A stretch of 9,290 bases of DNA from Spirochaetia bacterium. GTDB taxonomy: Bacteria > Spirochaetota > Spirochaetia > Treponematales > Breznakiellaceae. Made by a program: the position numbers and the translations under genes. Location of the stretch: positions 1-9,290 of the forward strand of contig BNUW01000099.1 in assembly GCA_025997655.1 (NCBI GenBank). Direction: 5' to 3'. The first letter of the stretch is position 1, and each line of letters opens with the position of its first letter. Positions 1 through 7,707 of this stretch are shown in pieces. The notes under the pieces are model-generated. The model saw nothing but the letters and a program-made list of their open reading frames with translations, searched no databases and was not told the DNA's origin.

Positions 1-918
1 GATGATGCCGGCGCTCTTCAACTCCTTCAAATTCGCCACCAGCACATTCCATTGGGTGAGGGGAAAGAGTTCCTTACCCTCACCGGCAATTTTCAACACC
101 CCCAGGGCGTTCTTCCAGGCATCATCGAACTCATCGGGCAGTACAGCTCAAAGAACCCGGTGTGGCAGGTAAAATATAAGGCCGCCGAGGCGCTGCTGGC
201 GGAATCCTGGCTTGAGGCAAAGAGCGGCGAAGTCCAGGCCGTGATCGACCGGGTGCTGAACAAGCAGAAGAACGGCCAGATTGAAGCCCTGGCCGCCGCC
301 GTTTTTGGGGCGCCGTCGGTCACCAGGCTGCAGTTTTACAATCCGGAAATCAGTAAAAACTGCGTTGCCCTGGGGCTCGACGGGTTTGCCTATGCCGCCC
401 CCCTGAATTATCTCCTGGCCTTCATTCAGGATTTTGTCACCAAAGAAATGCAGGAACTCTGCGACATACTGCTGGTCCGGGGGCAGTGGGTTAACAACAG
501 TCTTTCCATGGAAATGTCCAACGCCGTCCACACTATTACTGATGTCACCGATCCCATTGAAGCCCTGGATAACACCCTTGCCGATACCGGTACCCGGGGA
601 CTCCGCTTCAGGAGCGCCCTGACACGGGCGGGGGGGGACAAGGGTCAGGCCAGGTTTATCAATACTACTACGGAGGAGATGGACGACGAGGCTCTTGCAT
701 TGATCAACGCGGCGGTCCAGGGGCTGGTGGCGGTGGGAAAATTCATGAAGAACCTGTTGGGGGATACCCAGAAAAGCCCCCCGGAGGTGATCATCAACTG
801 GAAAGAGCTGGGGTACTTTACGAAGGTCCCCATGAACCAGCGCTTAACCGATGCGTATAAAAAGATTAACTATTTTGTGCAGTTAATGATGCTGCAGACC
901 GAGGGATCATGTACCTGA
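1..918 (+). CDS. Conserved hypothetical protein, 5'-truncated by window edge (possible spirochaete DUF5312 family)
   Basis: The reading frame is open from base 1 and ends in TGA at 916-918, so 305 C-terminal residues are visible and the true start lies upstream. A TTG at 52 is in frame but needs no special role, because coding continues through it. The visible protein looks soluble and mostly helical, with no signal peptide or long hydrophobic segment. Recognisable stretches are a central VRGQWVNNSLSMEMSNA segment and a C-terminal tail, INYFVQLMMLQTEG. From memory this resembles a spirochaete-specific protein family of unknown function (DUF5312); that assignment is tentative and no activity can be inferred. 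Its last 10 bp overlap the start of the downstream glycosyltransferase, so the two are probably co-transcribed and translationally coupled. Confidence 0.8.
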   Translation, partial: DDAGALQLLQIRHQHIPLGEGKEFLTLTGNFQHPQGVLPGIIELIGQYSSKNPVWQVKYKAAEALLAESWLEAKSGEVQAVIDRVLNKQKNGQIEALAAAVFGAPSVTRLQFYNPEISKNCVALGLDGFAYAAPLNYLLAFIQDFVTKEMQELCDILLVRGQWVNNSLSMEMSNAVHTITDVTDPIEALDNTLADTGTRGLRFRSALTRAGGDKGQARFINTTTEEMDDEALALINAAVQGLVAVGKFMKNLLGDTQKSPPEVIINWKELGYFTKVPMNQRLTDAYKKINYFVQLMMLQTEGSCT

Positions 919-2207
919 CCAAACGGACCACTATCCACAATATAGGTTTTGTTTCAACCCGCTTTCAGGGGACCGATGGGGTATCCCTGGAAACCGGCAA
1001 GTGGCGCTCGGTACTGGAAAAGATGGGTTACGAATGTTTTTTCTTTTCCGGCCTCTCCGATTGGGATCCCACAAAATCCATGGTGGTGGATGAGGCTTTT
1101 TTCGGCCACCCCATCATTGAGGACATACAGAAACGCTGTTTCGGGACCACTACCCGCAGCGAGGGGCTTACCGGGGAAATTCAGGCCCTCCGGTTCCGGC
1201 TGAAGCGGGCGCTCTACGAATTTGTGGAAACCTTTAAGGTCGATCTCTTGATCATCGAAAACGCCCTGACCATTCCCATGAACATCCCCCTGGGGCTGGC
1301 CATCACGGAGTACATTGCTGAAACGGGGATCCCCGCCATTGCCCACCACCACGACTTTGCCTGGGAGCGGCAGCGCTTTTCCGTAAACTGCATCGAAGAT
1401 TACCTGTCCACCGCCTTCCCTCCCCGGTTGCATACCATCAACCATGTGGTGATCAACTCCGAGGGCCGGCGGCAGCTTTCCTACCGCTGCGGCCTTTCCT
1501 CCATCATCATCCCCAATGTGTTTGACTTTGACACCCAGCCCCCCGAGTTGGACGACTACGGCCGCGGTTTACGGAAAACACTGGGGATAGCGGATGACGA
1601 AACCCTGCTTCTCCAACCCACCAGGATGATCGCCCGCAAGGGTATTGAGCACGCCATAGAGCTGGCAAACCGGCTGCGGGGCCATGGCAGAAAAGCAAAG
1701 CTGTTGATAAGCCACCAGGAACGGGACGAGGGTTCAGAATACTATGAGCGGACCATGGACTACGCGAAGATCCTGGGGGTGGAAGTGATAGTCAGGCCGG
1801 ACATCATCGGCGCCGAACGGGGACTCACTGAAGAAGCGGACGGGCGTCCGGGGCAGAAAAAGTACAGCCTCTGGGATTGTTACCTGAACGCCGACTTTGT
1901 CACCTACCCCTCCACCTACGAAGGGTTTGGCAACGCATTCCTTGAGGCTATCTGGTTCAAGAAACCGATCCTGGTAAACCGCTACTCTATTTTCCAGCAG
2001 GACATTGAGCCCCTGGACTTCGATGTGGTGGTGATGGAAAACTACGTGACGGGCGAAACCATAGAAACCGTGGAGGCGATCCTAAAAGCCGAAGGAGCCG
2101 TAGAGGTGATGACCTCCAAAAACTATGCCCTGGGGCAGAAGTTTTTTTCCTTCAAGTTACTGGAACAGCGCCTGCACCAGGTGATGATGAACTTCGGGCA
2201 GCTTTAG
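909..2207 (+). CDS. Glycosyltransferase, GT-B fold, family 4-like
   Basis: 432 residues, cytoplasmic, with no membrane segment. The N-terminal Rossmann half begins with a G-F-V-S-T-R-F-x-G-T-D-G-V-S-L-E motif (residues about 13-28), the usual acceptor-side loop of GT-B enzymes. HHHDFAWERQRF follows at 146-157. The C-terminal nucleotide-sugar half has QPTRMIARKGIEHAIEL near 235-252 and the retaining EX7E motif, EGFGNAFLE, with E338 and E346. The HHHDF-WER signature and GTDGVSLE start recall mannosylglucosyl-3-phosphoglycerate synthase-like proteins (MggA type), but donor and acceptor cannot be fixed from sequence alone. The ATG at 909 is preceded by GAGG (901-904), overlaps the previous gene by 10 bp, and gives a normal GT4 length. 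Its TAG (2205-2207) overlaps the stop of convergent mazG. Confidence 0.9.
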   Translation: MYLTKRTTIHNIGFVSTRFQGTDGVSLETGKWRSVLEKMGYECFFFSGLSDWDPTKSMVVDEAFFGHPIIEDIQKRCFGTTTRSEGLTGEIQALRFRLKRALYEFVETFKVDLLIIENALTIPMNIPLGLAITEYIAETGIPAIAHHHDFAWERQRFSVNCIEDYLSTAFPPRLHTINHVVINSEGRRQLSYRCGLSSIIIPNVFDFDTQPPELDDYGRGLRKTLGIADDETLLLQPTRMIARKGIEHAIELANRLRGHGRKAKLLISHQERDEGSEYYERTMDYAKILGVEVIVRPDIIGAERGLTEEADGRPGQKKYSLWDCYLNADFVTYPSTYEGFGNAFLEAIWFKKPILVNRYSIFQQDIEPLDFDVVVMENYVTGETIETVEAILKAEGAVEVMTSKNYALGQKFFSFKLLEQRLHQVMMNFGQL

Positions 2208-2998
2208 CGCTTTGCTTCTTCCCAGAACATATCCATGGCCGCGAGGTTACCCGGCTTCATTGTTTGGTTTGTTTCCTTCATCCGCTTTTCTACGTGCTTA
2301 AACCGGCTGACAAACTTAGCATTGGTGCGTTGAAGGGCCACCGAGGGCTCCACGTTGAGGAATCGGCACAGGTTTACGGCGGAAAAGAGCAGGTCCCCCA
2401 GCTCTCCCTCAAGGCTTTCCTGATCCCCTTCCGCTATGGCGGCGGTGACTTCCCCCAACTCCTCCTCAAGCTTGCCCATGACCCCTGGAATGCCAGGCCA
2501 GTCAAACCCGGCCTTGGCGGCTTTTTTCTGCAGCTTATAGGCCCGGTCTAAGGGCGGCAAGGAGCGGGACACCTGGTCCATGAGGGAATCCTTGGGTTTA
2601 CGGCCCTCCTGCTCCACTTTGATCTTCGCCCAGTTGTCCAGCACTTCGGCGCTGTCCTTCACTTTCACTTCCCCAAACACATGGGGGTGGCGGCGGATTA
2701 GTTTTTCTGTGATACATGTCAGGCTATCTGCCACAGAGAAAAGGCCCTCCTGTTCGTGCATGTAGGAAAGCATGGTTACCAGCAGGAAAAGATCCCCCAG
2801 TTCTTCCTTGATATGGGCGGGATCTTTTTCGTCAATGGCCTCAATACATTCGTAGGTTTCTTCAATAAGGTCGCCGCGCAGGGTGACGGGGGACTGTTCC
2901 CGATCCCAGGGGCAGCCGTCGGGGGCACGGAGCCGGGCTACGGTGTCGTAGAGGGCTTTAAAGGCTTTTTCGGTGTGGGACGATGGCTCGCGTATCAC
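2204..2998 (-). CDS. mazG: Nucleoside triphosphate pyrophosphohydrolase MazG
   Basis: 264 residues, close to the roughly 263 of Escherichia coli MazG. MazG hydrolyses NTPs/dNTPs to NMP plus pyrophosphate and clears non-canonical nucleotides in the cytoplasm. Two tandem MazG domains are visible. Domain 1 has GCPWDREQ (28-35), the metal-binding E-E-x-x-E of EETYE (46-50), EELGD (65-69) and RRHPHVFG (102-109). Domain 2 has KAGFDW (162-167), a glutamate cluster (178-183), EGELGDLLF (197-205) and a C-terminal NAKF...RF...VE segment. The start is GTG (2998); a GGTGG about 7 bases upstream is the likely ribosome binding site, inside the end of the lipoprotein gene, whose TAA lies 2 bp before this start. 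It is last in the minus-strand operon. Its TAA (2206-2204) overlaps the glycosyltransferase TAG. Confidence 0.95.
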   Translation of the reverse strand: MIREPSSHTEKAFKALYDTVARLRAPDGCPWDREQSPVTLRGDLIEETYECIEAIDEKDPAHIKEELGDLFLLVTMLSYMHEQEGLFSVADSLTCITEKLIRRHPHVFGEVKVKDSAEVLDNWAKIKVEQEGRKPKDSLMDQVSRSLPPLDRAYKLQKKAAKAGFDWPGIPGVMGKLEEELGEVTAAIAEGDQESLEGELGDLLFSAVNLCRFLNVEPSVALQRTNAKFVSRFKHVEKRMKETNQTMKPGNLAAMDMFWEEAKR

Positions 2999-3000
2999 CT

Positions 3001-3447
3001 TTAGTCCACCGCCGATGTGAAGGTTTCCTTGTTTAAATCGGTCCCGGAGGGGTTAATAGTAAGCATATCCACATAAGCGCCATACGTGCCGGTACGCCAA
3101 ATCAAATAAGGCACACTTTTTACGGAGCCCGCATCCTTAATGAACAGGGTTCCTTTTTTTTCATAAGAAATTCCCCCTCCATCCGAGGAACTTTCTTCTG
3201 AATACCCTTGAAGATTGAAGCCCTTGGTATAGCCGGTATTAAAAGGCCGCACCGAACCGGTAATTTTAATGGTGTCATAGCCTATTTCCAGGCGGCCCTT
3301 TTCCTCTGTTTCCCACCAATCAGGCTCTCTGATGGATACCCAGGTCCCCCGCAGGTCGTAGTCAAAGTTTTCAACCGCAGTTTCGTCCCAGCCGCAGCCG
3401 GAAAAAATGAGTAGTACCAGGGCAAAGATACCAATGCCGGGTTTCAT
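3001..3447 (-). CDS. Small treponemal-type lipoprotein
   Basis: 148 residues from the chosen ATG at 3447. The N-terminus is a lipoprotein signal, MKPGIGIFALVLLIFSGC: a short basic start, a hydrophobic core and a relaxed spirochaete-style lipobox with lipidated Cys18. The mature part is beta-rich and carries LRGTWVS (32-38), LEIGYDTIKITGS (53-65), GYSEE (81-85) and GTLFIKDAG (99-107). This order of motifs matches what I recall of a lipocalin-sized lipoprotein family common in treponemes; its function is unknown. The frame stays open to an ATG at 3486, but the ATG at 3447 has GGAG 9 bases upstream and puts the signal peptide at the terminus; an ATG at 3465 preceded by GGGGG is the other candidate. 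It lies 2 bp upstream of mazG. It could be a partner or cargo of the upstream ABC system; only gene order suggests this. Confidence 0.82.
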   Translation of the reverse strand: MKPGIGIFALVLLIFSGCGWDETAVENFDYDLRGTWVSIREPDWWETEEKGRLEIGYDTIKITGSVRPFNTGYTKGFNLQGYSEESSSDGGGISYEKKGTLFIKDAGSVKSVPYLIWRTGTYGAYVDMLTINPSGTDLNKETFTSAVD

Positions 3448-3448
3448 G

Positions 3449-3608
3449 CTATATTTCTCCAACATAATAGCCCCCATCATGTTCATAATTTAGTTCATCA
3501 AGTTCGTCCTGGTCAAGAGGTACCTTTAAAGGTCTTCCAAAGAAACCCAGCGGGAAGGGTCTTTATGGTATTCCGCTACCCGCTCGTCAACCCCGGCGTA
3601 GAGTTGCT
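3449..3608 (-). other. Permease-lipoprotein intergenic gap with possible small-gene remnant
   Basis: Two minus-strand stretches read like protein. In the frame ending at TAA 3528-3526, codons after the permease stop encode ...VDERVAEYHKDPSRWVSLED-L, which resembles the tail of addiction-module (TIGR02574-like) antitoxins. A second frame then takes over, encoding ...VPLDQDELDELNYEHDGG and ending in TAG at 3451-3449, one base before the lipoprotein ATG. Joining them needs one frameshift near 3526. Neither frame has a convincing start codon or ribosome binding site, and a candidate promoter overlaps the second. It may be a decayed gene, a very short gene with an unusual start, or chance coding in GC-rich DNA. 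Confidence 0.25.
3487..3516 (-). promoter_or_regulatory. Candidate sigma-70-type promoter for the lipoprotein-mazG pair
   Basis: Read on the minus strand, TTGACC (3516-3511, 5 of 6 to TTGACA) is followed after 18 bases by TAAATT (3492-3487, 4 of 6 to TATAAT). Transcription would begin near 3480, about 30 bases before the lipoprotein ATG at 3447. The 161-bp gap between permease and lipoprotein leaves room for a separate promoter. The match is moderate and unproven. Confidence 0.35.
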
Positions 3609-6600
3609 TTAATCCACCGCCTTCATAGATTCCGCCATCGTAATGTTCCTGATCTTTCCCAGCATCAGAAGATCCACCAGTGCGGAAAAGACCATGGTTA
3701 TCAGTGCGGAAAGAACAAAGCTGAGAGGGGCGATTTCCCGGCCAAACATGAGGTCCGTGTTTTCCGCCACCGAAATGATAAACCCGTGCAGGGGGATGCC
3801 AATGAGCAGCCCCGCAAGGGCGCCAACAATACTGAGGATGGTGATCTCCCGAAAAATGTAGGCCGCCGCCTCCCCCTGGTGGAACCCCAGCACCCTGAGG
3901 GTGGCCAGTTCCCGGCTACGCTCGTTAATGTTAATATAGGTAAGGTTGTAAAGCACAATCATGGCGAGCCCCCCGGCGGCGGCGATGAGGATCAGCACCA
4001 CCAGGCTGATGCTTGCCAACAGGTTGTTGTAGGAAGTCTGCACATGGGCGGTAAATTCAGCGCCCGTAACCAAATCACTTTCCAGAATACGGGTTATGAT
4101 AGCATCGTAGATGCCGGCATCCTGGGCGGCAAGGCCTTCTACACCGGTTTTTACCAGCAGGGTATCAAAGCTGAGACTGCCGCCGAAAACCGCCGGATAT
4201 GCCGCCGATCCCAGGTAGCAATAATTGCCCACGTAGTTTTCGGTGATCCCCGTAAGGACAAAATCCCCCCTTCTCCCATCGGCGTTTTCCAGGGTAAAGC
4301 GGTCACCCGGCGTAAGCTTCAAAACGGCGGCCATTTTTTCGGTCAGCACCGCAGAGTCCGCAGTAAAACTAATGGGCATGTTCGTCGTTCTGTTCGCAAG
4401 CCTGATAAAATCCCCCAGGGTTTCCGGGGTTTCGGGAATATACAGCACGGCGCTGATCCGCTGCTCCCCATGGATGACATAGGCGTTATTGATATGGAGC
4501 GCCGTATAGCCGCCGGGGTGGATCGCCTGCGTATCGGAGAGATAGGTATGGATGATTTCATCCCTGGAATCAGCAGTACCATTGTCCAATTCAAGGCGCA
4601 GATCGTACTTAAAGATGTCTTCAAACTGGGTGCGGGCTATGTAGACCAGGGAATCCCGCAGGCCGAAACCGGTAAGCATCAGGGCGGTACAACCGGCAAT
4701 CCCGGTGACGGTCATGAAAAAATGTTTTTTATACCGCATAAGGTTGCGGGCGGTAACCTTGTAGGTAAACTTCAGGTGCTTCCAGATGAAGGGCAGGGAT
4801 TCCAGGAATATCCGCTTCCCCGCCCGGGGTGGTTTTTGCCGCATAAGCGCCGAGGGTTTCTCCCAGAGGGAACTGTAAGAGGCATAGACCGTGGCGCCCA
4901 TGGTACACAGCAATACTGCGCCGCAGGCCATAAGGCCGAAGGACCAGTTTAGTTCCAACACCAAAGGGGGCAGCCGGTACATGGTCCCAAAGGCATTGTA
5001 GATGATCATCGGGAGGCCCCAAAAGCCCGATATCATCCCTACAGCGGAACCGAGGATGCCGGTGATCCCGCAGTAAACCAGGTATTTGGCGGCGATTACC
5101 CGTTTTTTATACCCCAGGGCTTTAAGGACGCCGATTTGTGTCCGCTCTTCCTCCACCATCCGGGTCATGGTGGTCAGTACCACCAGGAGCGCCACCAGCA
5201 GGAAAAATAGGGGGAACACCCGGGCAAGGTCGGCAATCTTTTCGACATTGGCCCGGTAGGTTGCGCAGCCCACATTGGCATTACGGTCCAGCACATACCA
5301 CTGGGGCTTGTCGATAGCGACCTGCCGCCGGGCCGCACGCAAATCCTCCTCCCCCTGCCGGAACTGCCTCTCCGCATCATTCAGGGCCGCCGCATACTCC
5401 GCTTCCCCCGCCGCAAGCTCCCGCCGGGCTTCCTGCAATTTGAGAAACCCGGCGGCAATCTCCGCCTCAGCCGCATCAAGTTCCGCCGCCGCCCGGGCGA
5501 ATTCCGCATCCGCCTGGGCCATGCCCTGTTCCAGCAATACCCGGCCCTGGCGCAGTTCCGCTTCCTTCGCCGTAAGCAGGGCGCTCCCCTCTTCCCATGC
5601 CTTCAACCCCGCATCGTATTGGGCCACCCCTTCCCGCCCCCGTGCGGTACCCATCGCAACACGGGACCCACGGGCTTTCTCCACCTCATCCCGCGCCGCA
5701 TCAAGCTGCGCCTTGCTTTCCGCCAGCTTCCGCTTCCCCGCGGCGATTTCGGTTTCCCCACTGCGGAGGCGCGCTTCATTGTCCGCCAGTTCCTTCTTTA
5801 CCCGCTCCTGCTCTTCCGCAAGGGTAAGGCGGCCCTTCGCAAGACGGTCCTCGCCGTCCTTCAGTTCCGCCTCTCCCGCCGCTATCTCCACCGCCCCGTC
5901 GTCCAGCTTCTTCCGGCCCGCCGCCAATTCATCCCCCGCGTTCATCCTGGCCTGCTCATAGTCCCCGGTTCCCCTATCGACTTCGGCAAGGATATCCTCA
6001 TGTCGGTAACGTGAACGTTCATTCCCCAGGGTTTCTATTTTCGTTACGGCGGCATCAACAAATTCCTGATAGGGATCGGTAAAGGCGGTAAAGCGCCTCG
6101 TCCCGGCCAGGGTCAGGTAGACATCGGTGTAGACCGGCAGGGCAAAGCTGCTGTCCCGAACGTAGAGCGCCGTCCCCAGCCGGCCATTACCAATGCCGGT
6201 GGGTTCCCGGTCAAAGGAAATAAACAGGGGGCTTCTCACTATCCCGGTGACGGTATACGTGCCCACCCGGTAGATTTCGCCAAGGGCGGCATCGACCAGC
6301 GAAAAGGTATCGCCGATGCTGAAATCACCGAAATACCCACCGCCCTGCTGCACCAGACATTCATCGTCCCCTTCGGGAAGCCGACCCGCCACGACTTCTA
6401 TCTTGTTTACAAACATTGGATCATCTGCATCGTCCAGGGGCAGCCCGTAGATCCGGGCGGCGAGCACCTCATCCGCACGGGTTCTGACCAGGGAATCCAT
6501 CACATAGGCAGGGAGTACCAGGGCGGTTTCATCCAGGGATTCCAGGGCTTCAAGATCCCCGGCGGTGATGCCCATGGTTGCCTTGATGAAAATGTCCATC

Positions 6601-6782
6601 ATATTGGTTTCCCGAAAGTAGCGGTCCATGGATAGCTTCATGTCCGGGGTGGTCGCCAGAAGCCCGGCGAGAAACCCTACCCCCAGGGCTACGATGGCGA
6701 AGATAGCCACAAAGCGGCTCAGGGTGCCACGAATCTCTTGGAGTATGATTTTAATATATGTTTTACCGAAGGTAACCATCAT
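3609..6782 (-). CDS. Large FtsX/MacB-like ABC transporter permease with periplasmic coiled coil
   Basis: 1057 residues from the ATG at 6782, membrane component of a type VII ABC system. Order: TM1 (24-45); a MacB-like periplasmic region (about 46-270); a coiled coil (275-491, DNA about 5310-5960) rich in Ala, Glu, Lys and Leu; TM2-4 (521-539, 569-593, 614-635) forming the first FtsX domain with its EEERTQIGVLKALGYKK coupling loop; TM5 (688-708); a second periplasmic region; and TM6-8 (925-946, 979-999, 1018-1041) with the matching NERSRELATLRVLGF loop. Glycines recur every seven residues in the coil. The ATG shares one base with the ATPase stop (TAATG), indicating translational coupling; an in-frame GTG at 6788 would add two residues. 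The size and coil resemble permeases common in Firmicutes. Substrate unknown; it may act mechanically rather than export anything. Confidence 0.92.
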   Translation of the reverse strand: MMVTFGKTYIKIILQEIRGTLSRFVAIFAIVALGVGFLAGLLATTPDMKLSMDRYFRETNMMDIFIKATMGITAGDLEALESLDETALVLPAYVMDSLVRTRADEVLAARIYGLPLDDADDPMFVNKIEVVAGRLPEGDDECLVQQGGGYFGDFSIGDTFSLVDAALGEIYRVGTYTVTGIVRSPLFISFDREPTGIGNGRLGTALYVRDSSFALPVYTDVYLTLAGTRRFTAFTDPYQEFVDAAVTKIETLGNERSRYRHEDILAEVDRGTGDYEQARMNAGDELAAGRKKLDDGAVEIAAGEAELKDGEDRLAKGRLTLAEEQERVKKELADNEARLRSGETEIAAGKRKLAESKAQLDAARDEVEKARGSRVAMGTARGREGVAQYDAGLKAWEEGSALLTAKEAELRQGRVLLEQGMAQADAEFARAAAELDAAEAEIAAGFLKLQEARRELAAGEAEYAAALNDAERQFRQGEEDLRAARRQVAIDKPQWYVLDRNANVGCATYRANVEKIADLARVFPLFFLLVALLVVLTTMTRMVEEERTQIGVLKALGYKKRVIAAKYLVYCGITGILGSAVGMISGFWGLPMIIYNAFGTMYRLPPLVLELNWSFGLMACGAVLLCTMGATVYASYSSLWEKPSALMRQKPPRAGKRIFLESLPFIWKHLKFTYKVTARNLMRYKKHFFMTVTGIAGCTALMLTGFGLRDSLVYIARTQFEDIFKYDLRLELDNGTADSRDEIIHTYLSDTQAIHPGGYTALHINNAYVIHGEQRISAVLYIPETPETLGDFIRLANRTTNMPISFTADSAVLTEKMAAVLKLTPGDRFTLENADGRRGDFVLTGITENYVGNYCYLGSAAYPAVFGGSLSFDTLLVKTGVEGLAAQDAGIYDAIITRILESDLVTGAEFTAHVQTSYNNLLASISLVVLILIAAAGGLAMIVLYNLTYININERSRELATLRVLGFHQGEAAAYIFREITILSIVGALAGLLIGIPLHGFIISVAENTDLMFGREIAPLSFVLSALITMVFSALVDLLMLGKIRNITMAESMKAVD

Positions 6783-7483
6783 TACCACTCGATCATTTCT
6801 ACCGGCAGCGGGTTAGGGTTCCGTTCAATTTTTACGATTCCCCCGTTTTTTAACTGAATCACCCGGTCCGCCATCCCCGCGATGGCATGGTTATGGGTAA
6901 TCACGATCACGGTCTTCCCGGTTTGCCGACAGCTCCCCTGTAAAAGCCTGAGTATGGTCTTCCCCGTTTCGTAATCCAGGGCTCCCGTCGGTTCATCGCA
7001 GAGCAAAATCTTGGGGTTCTTCGCCAGGGCCCGGGCAATGGCGACCCTTTGTTGTTCCCCTCCGGAAAGCTGGCCGGGAAAATTACCCATCCGTTCCGCC
7101 AGCCCCACCGCCGCCAGGGTACTCCGGGGGTCCCGGCAGTCGGTGCAAATCTCCGCGGCAAGTTCCACGTTTTCCAGGGCGGTAAGGTTCTGGATAAGGT
7201 TGTAAAACTGAAACACAAAGCCCACGTCATACCGGCGGTAATCCGTTAGCTGCCGTTCGGTCAGTGCGCTGATCTCCCGGCCATCCAGGATAATCGTCCC
7301 TTCATCACAGGAATCCATCCCCCCCAGCATATTGAGGAGGGTGGTTTTTCCCGCGCCGCTGGGCCCCAGGATCACACAAAATTCGCTTTTTTCAATCTCA
7401 AAGCTTATATGGTCCGCCGCGTGGATCCGGGTTTCGCCTGTATTGTAATACTTGCATACCCCCCGAAATTCGATATAGCCCAT
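6782..7483 (-). CDS. ABC transporter ATP-binding protein, MacB/LolD family
   Basis: 233 residues, the usual length for LolD/MacB-type ATPases. All nucleotide-binding motifs are intact: Walker A GPSGAGKT (40-47), Q-loop Gln92 in VFQFYNLI, signature [15 protein letters not shown] (139-153), Walker B ILLCDE with catalytic Glu164, D-loop ALD (168-170) and switch His197 in VITHNH. It works on the cytoplasmic face as a dimer that drives the permease encoded immediately downstream; the TAATG junction implies coupled translation. The ATG at 7483 has AGGA 6 bases upstream (minus strand, 7493-7490). It is the first gene of the minus-strand operon and is transcribed out of the repeat-bearing intergenic region. 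The family is certain; the physiological substrate is not. Confidence 0.95.
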   Translation of the reverse strand: MGYIEFRGVCKYYNTGETRIHAADHISFEIEKSEFCVILGPSGAGKTTLLNMLGGMDSCDEGTIILDGREISALTERQLTDYRRYDVGFVFQFYNLIQNLTALENVELAAEICTDCRDPRSTLAAVGLAERMGNFPGQLSGGEQQRVAIARALAKNPKILLCDEPTGALDYETGKTILRLLQGSCRQTGKTVIVITHNHAIAGMADRVIQLKNGGIVKIERNPNPLPVEMIEW

Positions 7484-7508
7484 ACCGTATCCTATCCGGA
7501 AAATCCCA

Positions 7509-7707
7509 TTTTGTCAGTATTGCCACAAGCGCATGAAAGAATTTCTTAACCACTGACCTCACGGACCCTCACCGACTAAGGAAAGGATAAGAAAGCAGGA
7601 GTCCGTGAGGTCAGTGGTTAATCCTTAGAAATTCTACCTTAATCAGTGAAAATCTGTGAATAATTTTTTTCATGCGTTTGTCGTTTTGTCAGTATTGCCA
7701 TAAGCGC
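7509..7707. repeat. Nested repeat element bounded by a 24-bp direct repeat
   Basis: Copies at 7509-7532 and 7684-7707 are identical at 23 of 24 positions; the only difference is an AC/AT change at the second base of that pair. Between them lie concentric inverted repeats: an outer 9-bp pair (7530-7538 with 7668-7676), a middle 8-bp pair (7538-7545 with 7628-7635) and a perfect 21-bp inner pair. The layout suits a small non-autonomous mobile element or REP/BIME-type repeat with a duplicated flank. It fills most of the gap between two divergent genes and contains no ORF of note. Confidence 0.75.
7546..7621. repeat. Perfect 21-bp inverted repeat (stem-loop)
   Basis: Arm 7546-7566 is the exact reverse complement of arm 7601-7621; the intervening loop is 34 bases. 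The left arm's last ten bases (CCTCACGGAC, 7557-7566) are repeated in tandem with one mismatch as CCTCACCGAC (7567-7576). The stem would extend after a six-base bulge (7622-7627) into a further 8-bp pairing. There is no U-tract directly after either arm, and both neighbouring genes read away from it, so it is not a normal terminator. Confidence 0.9.

Noticed and set aside
1..51. TTG at 52 as the start of the first gene
   Set aside because: The same frame is open to base 1, so the start is outside the window and the TTG is probably internal.
954..1445. 163-codon minus-strand ORF
   Set aside because: It is opposite the glycosyltransferase N-terminal half and has no recognisable motif.
3786..4952. 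388-codon plus-strand ORF opposite the permease
   Set aside because: It lies wholly antisense to a well-supported permease; its product is Gly/Gln/His-rich with no domain or motif. Long antisense frames are expected from the codon bias here.
5275..5961. 228-codon plus-strand ORF rich in Ser, Ala and Arg
   Set aside because: It mirrors the Ala/Glu/Lys-rich coiled coil on the other strand; its composition is a by-product of GCG/GAA codons read in reverse.
7546..7621. Intrinsic terminator
   Set aside because: Flanking genes diverge from it, the loop is 34 bases and no U-tract follows either arm directly.
7509..7707. CRISPR array
   Set aside because: Only two repeat copies with a 151-bp gap that is itself palindromic, no spacers of regular length and no cas genes.
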